Shown: positions 24,499 to 31,757 of the stretch, one piece after another
How positions within the stretch are numbered: position 1 is the stretch's first letter
Layout: each line of letters begins with the position of its first letter
Assembly (NCBI RefSeq): GCF_009857535.1
Contig: NZ_WWCS01000007.1
Span: 186,001 to 250,000 of the forward strand
Length of the DNA stretch: 64,000 nucleotides
Direction: 5' to 3'
From: Duganella margarita
Lineage (GTDB): Bacteria > Pseudomonadota > Gammaproteobacteria > Burkholderiales > Burkholderiaceae_D
Made by a program: the position numbers and the translations under genes
Notes under the pieces: model-generated
What the model was told of the DNA's origin: nothing
Database searches by the model: none
The model's input: only the letters and a program-made list of their open reading frames with translations

Positions 24499-26961
24499 AT
24501 GTATTCAAAATTGGGTGTGATCGCGGCCGGATCGGTGGCGGTACTGCAATGCGGTGTGCCGGCTCAGGCGCAGGAAACGGGGGAGGCTGTGCCGACCGTG
24601 GTGCAGGTCACCGGCCAAGTGCTGGGTAAAGGCGAGGCGCGCGCCAACAGCGTGATCGACCAGGCGGTGATCGCCGAGCAGCCGGCGGGTCTCGATCCGC
24701 TCAAACTGCTGGCGCGCGTGCCGGGCATGCAGGTCAGTTCCAGCGACGCGCTGACCGGCAGTTTTTCGATGCGCCTCTCGATGCGCGGTTTTAACAAGGA
24801 GCAGATCGGCATTTCCATCGACGGCATTCCGAATGGCTCGACCTTGTCGAACGGCGGCACCATGCCGAACCGGCTGCTCGATCCGGCCAACCTGGTACGC
24901 GTCGATGCCTCGCAGACCGCCGGCGACTTGGGCACGCCGTCGAATCAGGCGTTGGGCGGCTATATCGATTTCAAGACGCGCGATCCGGCCAAGGAACGCG
25001 GCGGCGAGGTGGAACTGTCGACCGGCAGCTTTGGTTACCAGCGCGGCTTCGTGCGGGTCGATACCGGCAAGTTGGCGTCGGGCACCAGCGCCTATCTTGA
25101 TTATTCGCATGAATATGTGCGCACCTGGCCGGGCGATGAATCCGGCCGCAACACCCGCCGCCACATCGACGCGCGCATTTTGCAGGACCTGGGCGGCGGC
25201 TCCAGCCTGCGCGCCACCGTCAGCTACAACAAGTTCAGCGACAACGATTACGACGCGGTGGCCTTGCTGGCCGCATCGTCGAAGCTGTATAAGGCCACCT
25301 TCTACGGCGATCCGACCACCGACGGCCTGACCGACCACTGGACCGGCAATCCGGCCATCGACCAGAACTATCGCGGCACGCGCGGCATCAACAGCGAAGA
25401 CACGCTGATGCACATCGACTGGACCCAGCGTTTTGGCGACAGCGGCAAGCTGACGGTCAAACCGTACTGGCACAAACAGGACGGCAACGGCTGGTTCTAC
25501 GTGCCGTACGTGCAGTTGCCCAGCAATGGCCTGGTGTACAGCCCTGTCGCGGCAGGCGGCAAGCCGACCGCCGTGGTGCAGGAGTGCTACCAGAACCAGT
25601 ATCAGCGCACCGCCAGTGGCGCCCTGATCCCGGTCAGCGCGATCAGCTATCCGTCCGGTGCCAGCAGCGCGTCGCTGGCCACCGCCGGCTGCCCGGCGGC
25701 GGCAAAGTATGCCATGAACCCGGTCGCTCAGTGGGGGGCGCGCGAAGCCAGCACGCGCCGCAGCGACAACGCCATTGACCGCAAGGGCGCGCTGGCGGAA
25801 GTCTCCAGCACGCTGGGCGAGTACCAGCGCATCCGTGTCGGCGGCTGGGTGGAACGGACCACGCGCGACAAGGACCGCAACTGGTTCGCCGTCACCGATC
25901 CAACCGTCAGCGGCGCCTTTAAGGACAGCGCGCTGTATTCGATCACGCAGGACCGCCATTATTCGTCCAACACGGCGATGGCCTACGCGCAGGACAAGGT
26001 CAGCCTGATGGACAACCGCCTGCAACTGGATCTCGGTGCCACCTATCAGCGCTTCAAGGAGGATTATTCGTCGGCGGTGGAGTTCAACGGCGTGCGCACG
26101 CTGGAAGTAAGTTCACGGCTGCTGCCCAAGCTGGCGGCGCTGTTCCGCGTGAACGACGACTGGGAGGTGTTCGCCAGCGGTTCGAAGAACTTCAGCGCGA
26201 TTCCCGACACGGTGTTCGAAGGCACGGCGGCGGTCGATTCGAAAAACGGCATCAAGCCAGAAACGTCTATCAACAAGGACATTGGCGTGCGCTGGACCAG
26301 CGACAACGGCTATGGCGCGGCGCTGAGCGCCTACAAGATCGATTACCGCGATCGCATCTCAATCCAGAACGGCAATCCGAACGGCGACATCTTCTCGCGC
26401 GACGCCACCACCACCTTTGCCAACCAGGGCGGCATCAGCTCGCAGGGCGTGGAGCTGACCTTGCGCGCCAGTGGCGCCAGCTACGAGCTGTATGCCAACG
26501 CCTCCTACAACGATGCGCACTATGTCGGCGACACGCCGGCCGAAGGCATCAAGGCCAACGATCCGGTGCTGGGTGCGCCGCGCCGCAGCGCCTTTGCGGA
26601 AGCCACCTGGAAGCCGTCGGAAGCCTGGCGCCTGACGGCCAATGCGCATTATGTCGGCGAGGCGGCCGGCACTTATGGCGACGTGCCGAACACCGTCATC
26701 ACCGGCGGCCCGGCGGTCTATCTGCGCCAGTACATGCCGGCTTACACGCTGGTGGGCCTGAACTTCAGCTATAAGCCGAGCGGCAGCCTGTTCGGCTACG
26801 GCAGCCGCACCGAGTTTGCCGTCAACGTCGACAATCTGTTCGACCGCCGCTACCTCGGCGGCGTCGGCGCGGAGCTGACCAGTTCCAACCCGCTGACCAC
26901 CGGGCGTTATTTCCTCGGCAGTCCGCGCACCTTGTATGCCACCATGCGGGTGAAGTTTTGA
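24499..26961 (+). CDS. TonB-dependent outer-membrane receptor, second of the nucleoside regulon
   Basis: This 820-residue receptor has a signal peptide (MYSKLGVIAAGSVAVLQCG...AQA). Its plug has QVLGKGEARANSVIDQAV, MQVSSSDALTGSFSMRLSMRGFNKEQIGISIDGIPNG and TPSNQALGGYIDFKTRDP. The long beta-barrel ends YATMRVKF. The start at 24499 follows AGGGGAACG; an upstream in-frame codon at 24463 would delay the signal peptide. Receptors with this plug style often serve nucleosides, thiamin-like or phosphorylated ligands. The downstream phytase-like gene overlaps its stop, so ligand processing may be linked to uptake. The ligand is inferred, not shown. Confidence 0.87.
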   Translation: MYSKLGVIAAGSVAVLQCGVPAQAQETGEAVPTVVQVTGQVLGKGEARANSVIDQAVIAEQPAGLDPLKLLARVPGMQVSSSDALTGSFSMRLSMRGFNKEQIGISIDGIPNGSTLSNGGTMPNRLLDPANLVRVDASQTAGDLGTPSNQALGGYIDFKTRDPAKERGGEVELSTGSFGYQRGFVRVDTGKLASGTSAYLDYSHEYVRTWPGDESGRNTRRHIDARILQDLGGGSSLRATVSYNKFSDNDYDAVALLAASSKLYKATFYGDPTTDGLTDHWTGNPAIDQNYRGTRGINSEDTLMHIDWTQRFGDSGKLTVKPYWHKQDGNGWFYVPYVQLPSNGLVYSPVAAGGKPTAVVQECYQNQYQRTASGALIPVSAISYPSGASSASLATAGCPAAAKYAMNPVAQWGAREASTRRSDNAIDRKGALAEVSSTLGEYQRIRVGGWVERTTRDKDRNWFAVTDPTVSGAFKDSALYSITQDRHYSSNTAMAYAQDKVSLMDNRLQLDLGATYQRFKEDYSSAVEFNGVRTLEVSSRLLPKLAALFRVNDDWEVFASGSKNFSAIPDTVFEGTAAVDSKNGIKPETSINKDIGVRWTSDNGYGAALSAYKIDYRDRISIQNGNPNGDIFSRDATTTFANQGGISSQGVELTLRASGASYELYANASYNDAHYVGDTPAEGIKANDPVLGAPRRSAFAEATWKPSEAWRLTANAHYVGEAAGTYGDVPNTVITGGPAVYLRQYMPAYTLVGLNFSYKPSGSLFGYGSRTEFAVNVDNLFDRRYLGGVGAELTSSNPLTTGRYFLGSPRTLYATMRVKF

Positions 26962-28070
26962 GGGCAGGGCTTTGCATCGGCATCGCGGCTACGCTGTTGT
27001 CGCTGGCGATGCCGGCCACCGCTGCGGAGCATGCGCGCTTGCGCCTGATCGGCGAGCAGCGCATTCCGCACCGGCTGGTGTTTGACGGCACGGTTGTGGG
27101 CGGCCTGTCTGGCATCGACTACGATGCGCGCTCCGGCACCTGGGTGATGGCCAGCGACGACCGCTCGGAATTCAGTCGCGCGCGGTTCTACAGGGCGCGC
27201 TTGGACTATGATGCGGCGCAGTTCCGGGCGGTCAAGCTGGAGGCGGTGCATCTGTTCCGCCAGGCCGACGGCAGCACTTATCCGGCCCAGGGTGGCGAGG
27301 TGGCGGATATCGAAGCGGTACGCGTCGATCCGACGGATGGCAGCATCTGGTATGCCAGTGAAGGCAGCGGCAAACTGGGGCTGTCGCCGTTCGTGCGGCA
27401 GGCCGCACCCGATGGCGGCTATCGGGCGGCGTTGCCGATGCCGGCGTTGTTCAGGGACGATCCTACGCACCTGCGCGGCCCGCGCAACAACCTCAGTTTC
27501 GAAGGACTATCGTTTGCGCCGGACGGCCGGTCGCTTTGGCTGGGAATGGAGGCGCCGCTGTACCAGGACGGTCCGGTCGCGACGCCGGAGCATGGCGCCG
27601 TGAGCCGGTTTACCCAGTTCAACCGCAGCGGCAAGGTGCTGGCACAATACGCCTATCCGCTGGATCGCGTGCAGGGCATGCCGGCGGCGGGGCGCTTCGG
27701 CGACAACGGCGTGTCGGAAATCCTGGTGCTCGACACTCTCCATTTGCTGGCACTGGAACGCTCTGGTGTACAGGATGCGGCCGGCCATTTCGTTTTTCAT
27801 ATCCGCCTGTACATAGTGGAGGTGGACGGTGCCACCGACATCGTCGGCTATCCGTCGCTGGCGGGCGCGGACTACCGCCCGTTGCGCAAGCGGCTGATAC
27901 TAAACTTTGATTCGGCAGGTCTGGAAAAGGTCGACAACCTGGAAGGCATGAGCTGGGGACCGCCGCTGCCTAATGGCCATCGCAGCCTGGTGCTTCTATC
28001 GGACGATAACTTCAGTGACGACGAGGTGACGCAGTTGTTGGCCTTCGAGCTGTTGCCAGCGTCGGATTAA
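26958..28070 (+). CDS. Exported esterase-like protein of the phytase superfamily
   Basis: The 370-residue protein appears to start with TTG at 26958, overlapping the receptor stop; the next residues form a clear signal peptide (RAGLCIGIAATLLSLAMPATAAEH). The mature part has the 'esterase-like activity of phytase' beta-propeller pattern: GGLSGIDYDARSGTWVMASDDRS, GGEVADIEAVRVDPTDGSIWYASEG, NNLSFEGLSFAPDGRSLWLGMEAPL, and the end LEKVDNLEGMSWGP with LVLLSDDNFSDDEVTQLLAF. The family is thought to hydrolyse phosphoester-like substrates, but few members are characterised. Translational coupling to the receptor suggests periplasmic processing of the same ligand, perhaps nucleotides. Confidence 0.78.
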   Translation: MRAGLCIGIAATLLSLAMPATAAEHARLRLIGEQRIPHRLVFDGTVVGGLSGIDYDARSGTWVMASDDRSEFSRARFYRARLDYDAAQFRAVKLEAVHLFRQADGSTYPAQGGEVADIEAVRVDPTDGSIWYASEGSGKLGLSPFVRQAAPDGGYRAALPMPALFRDDPTHLRGPRNNLSFEGLSFAPDGRSLWLGMEAPLYQDGPVATPEHGAVSRFTQFNRSGKVLAQYAYPLDRVQGMPAAGRFGDNGVSEILVLDTLHLLALERSGVQDAAGHFVFHIRLYIVEVDGATDIVGYPSLAGADYRPLRKRLILNFDSAGLEKVDNLEGMSWGPPLPNGHRSLVLLSDDNFSDDEVTQLLAFELLPASD

Positions 28071-28342
28071 ATCTCCAGTACAAGTTGGCCTGGCGCGGTG
28101 CCCCAGGATACGCAGGCGCGTCTGCCGGTCGTTCACATGGCCAGCGTCAGGCAAGCATCGCGATGCAGCGGCTTGCTTTCCAGCATAAGCTTTTAGCGGT
28201 TGCCGCGCTTGCAGCCGTAGGGAATACGAAGAGGTTGGCGGAGGTCTGGGCTCCCATATCTGAGCAACATCAAAATTCTTATCGTCTTCGATTCTTATAC
28301 TCGTAAACCTGACTTCGTCTAGACTGCTCAACACGCACTTTA
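28071..28342. other. Spacer after the nucleoside regulon
   Basis: About 270 bases with no supported gene, clear hairpin terminator or RNA. Short frames here have no coding character. Confidence 0.4.
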
Positions 28343-28444
28343 AGGGCGTTCACCGAAGGCTTGCGCGTTCAACTCGCCGGTACTTCCGTGGGCGTAATTG
28401 AGTTGGTCCCTCTTGGCGTGCGTAGCCCTCTGCAACTTATTTAA
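28343..28444 (+). pseudogene. SDR C-terminal fragment (plus strand)
   Basis: This frame reads RAFTEGLRVQLAGTSVGVIELVPLGVRSPLQLI then TAA. This is the typical stretch after the catalytic YxxxK of DltE-like short-chain dehydrogenases, which normally read ELVPP at this point. No start, cofactor site or catalytic residues remain. It ends against the convergent SDR remnant on the minus strand. Confidence 0.55.
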
Positions 28445-28925
28445 CTTAGCCCAAAGGTTTTCCTTACTCCCTTCTCGACCGGACCAGCAGGCATGAACCT
28501 GCGCAGTTTTGCCAGAAGTGACGCTTCTCCTATCGGCGGGTGACGCATTTTCCAAGTACCCAATCCGGCTTGGACTATCGTGGTGGCGACGCCGTACGGA
28601 TCGGTTGCCTTGCGCACATATTTTGAATGGACGCTACAACCACATCCAACTCATCGTTATAGGCTGGCAGCTTGGCGGCGCTATGTGGTGCTTGATGTCT
28701 AGATTGGTCCTGGTAAATGATGGCTCCACCAGCGTCACGCGCACTCCAAACTGCCGAACCTCGTGATCTAGCGTCTCTGATAGCCCTTCAACTGCTTGCT
28801 TGGATGCAGAGTGCAGCTCCATGTAGGGCGCAGGAAGAAAGCCTAGCACCGGGCTGATATTGACGATCCGACCTTCACGCTGCGCGCGCATGTGAGGTAG
28901 CACGGCTTGGCCACTTCTTACGTGT
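28441..28925 (-). pseudogene. Frameshifted SDR oxidoreductase remnant (minus strand)
   Basis: The minus strand gives SDR sequence in pieces. One is GRIVNISPVLGFLPAPYMELHSASKQAVEGLSETLDHEVRQFGVRVTLVEPSFTRTNLD, containing a YxxxxS-ASK region in which the catalytic Tyr and Lys spacing is M-E-L-H-S-A-S-K. Then, after frame changes, DELDVVVASIQN, and TDPYGVATTIVQAGLG running to VEKGVRKTFGLS and TAA at 28441-28443. The N-terminal cofactor half is missing beyond 28925. At least two frameshifts disable it. Confidence 0.7.
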
Positions 28926-28950
28926 AAAAAAAGCCCGCATTAATGCGGGC
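28926..28950 (-). terminator. Intrinsic terminator, minus strand
   Basis: The perfect palindrome GCCCGCATTAATGCGGGC (28933-28950) is followed on the minus strand by seven U. It is a classic terminator. It faces away from a plus-strand terminator at 29141-29167, so a short minus-strand transcript from the 190-base interval may end here. Confidence 0.7.
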
Positions 28951-29140
28951 GAATTCCGATTTCAGGCACGAAACCAGAGGAGACGAATTCATTGTGCTGC
29001 GATGCAGCGAAAGAGACAAACTTTTTCTTGTAACGTGTTGAGATAATCTTAAAAGCGAAGATTCTCCTTTGATTGTCATATTGACGTCATGTCTGCCGGT
29101 CAAAATAACGGTGTCTCTCTCATCATTGGGAAATTCCCTT
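28951..29140. other. Short interval between two outward-facing terminators
   Basis: On the minus strand there is an AAAGGAG followed by a reading frame, but it would run through the terminator, so coding is doubtful. The interval may give a small RNA or be a leftover 3' end. No family is recognised. Confidence 0.3.
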
Positions 29141-29167
29141 ACTGCCCTAGATGGGCAGTTTTTTTTT
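29141..29167 (+). terminator. Intrinsic terminator, plus strand
   Basis: ACTGCCC and GGGCAGT pair around a five-base loop (TAGAT), followed by nine T. This is a strong plus-strand terminator, although no clear plus-strand gene directly precedes it. Confidence 0.7.
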
Positions 29168-29232
29168 GCACCGCGACACAAACCACAAGATAGAAGTACT
29201 GGTAAGCTTGCTGAGAACGCAAGGAGCCATTC

Positions 29233-29556
29233 ATGAGTACAGGTCATATCCAATTCGAGCCATACGCCAACGGCCACATCGCTATATCGCTGACTGTAAG
29301 GGGGCAGCTAGTCCTGAAAAGCAGTAGCGTAGAATCGATCGCTCGTGAAATAGAGCTACGGAAACTCAAAGCATTGCGCCTTGATGACGAATTTGAGATC
29401 GCGCTTCCGGCTAACAACGTTACCTTAGAGGCTGCAGGCCAGACAAATCTCAAGTATCCCTTAGTTGCCTTCAAGCTAGTCGCTGCCTGCGCGTGGTTGG
29501 CCGACATGACGCAGTTGATAGAGCCGGAAAGAAGGACTGTTCGCAAGGCGGACTAG
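29233..29556 (+). CDS. Hypothetical 107-residue protein
   Basis: The gene has a good ribosome site (CAAGGAGC, seven bases before ATG) and an even amino-acid composition, supporting real coding. I recognise no family. It has no signal peptide or membrane segment and looks like a small alpha/beta cytosolic protein (QLVLKSSSVESIAREIELRKLKALRLDDEFEIALP). It stands alone between a terminator and a noncoding stretch, so context does not suggest a function. Confidence 0.55.
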   Translation: MSTGHIQFEPYANGHIAISLTVRGQLVLKSSSVESIAREIELRKLKALRLDDEFEIALPANNVTLEAAGQTNLKYPLVAFKLVAACAWLADMTQLIEPERRTVRKAD

Positions 29557-30160
29557 CTTATACCGGCTGACCGCATCATGAGGGGGCTCTGTTAATCCGC
29601 AGTCTATGACAGTCTCTCAGGACTCTAGCTTTCTGACACAAAGTGTCAGACGAACTGGCATCTAAAGACTGCTAACGCCGCGTAACCTACGAACATTTTT
29701 CTACAAGCGAACAATTATATCCATCATTGTTGATTTGCGTGAGTTTTTGCCCCAACCTCAAGCATCGATTTGCATGGCCGAATGCCCCATGCAATTTAGG
29801 AGTAGAGTACCCATTCGCAGGCTGGTTGGCGTCAAAGGCGGGTCAATCTTACTGGGTCAAATCTGCGCGCAAGCGAACATGTCCGGCGATTTTTCTACGG
29901 TGATGAGGCCGCGGTATTTAGCGCAGTACCGCGTTCAAGGTTGACGCCAGTCGGATGCCCGCCTTGGACAGCTGGTTGGCAACCACCGCCTGCGCGTTAG
30001 TCACTCGCGGTCAGTCGTTACGCGCGACGGAGAGTCGACCATGCCAAGACGGCGTTGGCGAGCGCGGGCCGGTGTGGTGCGGTGAAGTCGCTCCGGCGAT
30101 GGACCGGCGGATGGTGGCCAACACGCTGTGCGCAGACTGGCAAGCAGGCTTGAGCAAGAA
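29557..30160. other. 600-base noncoding region with an 8-bp palindrome
   Basis: No supported gene is seen. TCTGACAC and GTGTCAGA (29632-29650) form a perfect palindrome with a three-base centre, a possible operator or recombination site. The remaining short frames lack ribosome sites and family features. Confidence 0.4.
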
Positions 30161-30475
30161 TCAATGATCGGCGAGGTCGGCGCCGACCCTACTTGATCCG
30201 AAGGCGCGCGGGTCCTTGCCGGCGATCCATGCTGGCGGACGGCCCTTGCCGTTCCACGTGCGGTCGCTGTCCGGATCGCGGTACTTGGCCTCGGATAGCG
30301 CGGTCGATTTTATGCGTTTGTTTGCCGCTGGCGCCAGGTCGGCCAGTGTCAGGCCATGCGCATCCATCAGCGCATGGATACGTTGCTTGGCGGCGGCGAT
30401 TTCGCTGGTGCGCGCGGCTTCGGCTTGTTGCCGCAGCACTTGGATCTGTGCTTGTAATTCAGAATAGCTGGCCAT
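30161..30475 (-). CDS. H-NS family nucleoid-associated protein
   Basis: This 104-residue protein has the H-NS layout. An N-terminal coiled coil (about 1-45, SYSELQAQIQVLRQQAEAARTSEIAAAKQRIHALMDAHGL) is followed by the C-terminal AT-hook-like DNA-binding motif YRDPDSDRTWNGKGRPPAWIAGKDPRAF. H-NS-type proteins silence AT-rich acquired DNA, and copies carried by mobile elements can mute the element in a new host. A much longer frame extends upstream to 31228 but is made of low-complexity repeat translation, so the start at 30475 is chosen. It opens the second mobile-element block. Confidence 0.88.
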   Translation of the reverse strand: MASYSELQAQIQVLRQQAEAARTSEIAAAKQRIHALMDAHGLTLADLAPAANKRIKSTALSEAKYRDPDSDRTWNGKGRPPAWIAGKDPRAFGSSRVGADLADH

Positions 30476-30718
30476 GCGGACTCCTCGTGGGCTGGAGGCT
30501 GGCAATGTAGCACGGCGTGCGACGTCGTGTGTGGGATGGGGCTGGGCGAGGCCCTGCGGGCCTGTCCTCCTTGCGGGTCGCTGCGCTCCGTCCCTGCGGG
30601 ACCGGGCCTGCGGCCCGCCTCCAGTCCTCCGCTCGCAACCCCAACTTCCTTCCTTCGCCACTGCAGTTTCGTATTTGCAAGCTCTATGGCAGGTTGGCCG
30701 GAAGAAGCTGGCGCCCCT

Positions 30719-30950
30719 TCCGGTGGGTGAACACCAGGGCGGCATGCCACGCTGCGCGCGACATACCGCAACAGCCACTGCAGTGATGCGGGAGAGGCTG
30801 CGCCACTCCCGGAGGCAAACACCATGGCGGCGTGCCCCGCTGCGCGCGACACACCGCAACCGCCACTGCGCAAATGCGGGAGAGGCTGACGCCACTCCCG
30901 GTGGGCGCACCATGGCGGAGTACCGCGCTGCGCGCGGCACACCGCACCCC
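30719..30950. repeat. Tandem GC-rich repeats, about 88-89 bp, 2.6 copies
   Basis: Three diverged copies lie head to tail at about 30719-30806, 30807-30895 and 30896-30950 (partial). Each holds CACCATGGCGG-like, GCTGCGCGCG and TGCGGGAGAGGCTG segments. They sit upstream of the H-NS gene in a noncoding stretch and create a false long frame on the minus strand. Confidence 0.7.
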
Positions 30951-30979
30951 AACAACCTGAAGTGAGGACAGGACGCTTT

Positions 30980-31020
30980 CAAAGGCCATGCCAGCGATAC
31001 AGCCGCTGGCATGGCCTTTG
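30980..31020. repeat. Perfect 17-bp hairpin
   Basis: Arms at 30980-30996 and 31004-31020 are exact complements around a seven-base loop (ATACAGC). The stem centre is CCATGCCAGCG. No U-run follows, so it is not an ordinary terminator. It lies 86 bases from an even larger hairpin upstream of the antirestriction gene. Confidence 0.75.
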
Positions 31021-31105
31021 AGCCGCCGCGTGCGCTATGAAGCCGGCCGCGTCCCGTCCTGGGGCGCCTGCGGCGCTGGTCAACCCCGTGCACCTGCCAC
31101 AGGCC

Positions 31106-31184
31106 GCGCTTTGCGCCAATCCCCCCACAAGTCCCCCCAGGGTGAGCGAGGGGGACTTGTGGGGGGATCAACCACGCAAAGCGC
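31106..31184. promoter_or_regulatory. Large two-part cruciform upstream of ardB-like gene
   Basis: An inner perfect 19-bp stem (31119-31137 with 31150-31168, loop 12) is flanked by an outer perfect 10-bp stem, GCGCTTTGCG (31106-31115) with CGCAAAGCGC (31175-31184). Small unequal bulges separate them. It ends 65 bases before the ArdB/KlcA-like gene. Its position fits a single-strand promoter or initiation site of a plasmid leading region, an oriT or a centromere; which one is inference. Confidence 0.7.
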
Positions 31185-31249
31185 CAAACCTGTCTGCAGG
31201 ATGAAGTGCGTGTCCTCCTCAATGTCAACTTTCACTCAAGGAGAACAGC

Positions 31250-31693
31250 ATGGATCACGATCAACAAGTCTTGGCAGCACCGGAGGCGGAGAGCGGCCTC
31301 ATCACCGCGCAACTGGTGCCCTGCGAACAGCGGCTGAATTTCCTGCCGCAGCGCTTCGGCCCGCATTTCCTGCTGGCCGAGAACACCATCTACGACACCA
31401 TGGGGCGGCTTTGCTCCGCCTATACCGGCGGTTTCTGGGCGTTCTATCTGCTGTCGAACGGCGGTGCGTTCATGGCACCGACCGACGCGCTGGCTTATCA
31501 CGTCGAATGCGAGGGGAACGGTTACGAGGGCTGGCTGGAGGCGACGGTGGCCGGCATGGGCGTGACGGCCATGGCGCTCAACCGGCTGTCCTTCATGCAC
31601 GGCGGGGCGCGCTACGCGGACCTGTTCTACCGACTGCGCGAGTACATCAGCCAGCAACCGCAGGCGCGGCAGCTGTTCGCGCTGTTGGACTGA
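31250..31693 (+). CDS. ArdB/KlcA-like antirestriction protein
   Basis: The 147-residue protein matches ArdB/KlcA. It has AQLVPCEQRLNFLPQRFGPHFLLAENTIYDTMGRLCSAYTGGFWAFYLLSNGGAFMAPTDA, then VECEGNGYEG and LFYRLREYISQQPQARQLFALLD. ArdB proteins relieve type I restriction in vivo without mimicking DNA, protecting incoming conjugative DNA. CAAGGAGAACAGC precedes the start. It lies just downstream of the large hairpin, and the ParB-like gene follows 64 bases later. This is typical plasmid leading-region content. Confidence 0.86.
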   Translation: MDHDQQVLAAPEAESGLITAQLVPCEQRLNFLPQRFGPHFLLAENTIYDTMGRLCSAYTGGFWAFYLLSNGGAFMAPTDALAYHVECEGNGYEGWLEATVAGMGVTAMALNRLSFMHGGARYADLFYRLREYISQQPQARQLFALLD

Positions 31694-31757
31694 ACGGGTA
31701 GTGCGGCTGGCGCGGGTGCGCCAGCCGCTACCGATATCGATATCGACCAAGGAGAAC

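Noticed and set aside
24505..26025. 506-codon minus-strand frame opposite the second TonB receptor
   Set aside because: Composition is typical antisense of a GC-rich gene and no protein motif is seen.
29955..30167. Frame resembling a transposase fragment
   Set aside because: No catalytic or HTH motif could be identified, and the resemblance was too weak.
30161..31228. Long minus-strand frame upstream of the H-NS-like gene
   Set aside because: The extra 250 residues translate GC-rich tandem repeats and hairpins; the H-NS start at 30475 with its coiled coil is sufficient.
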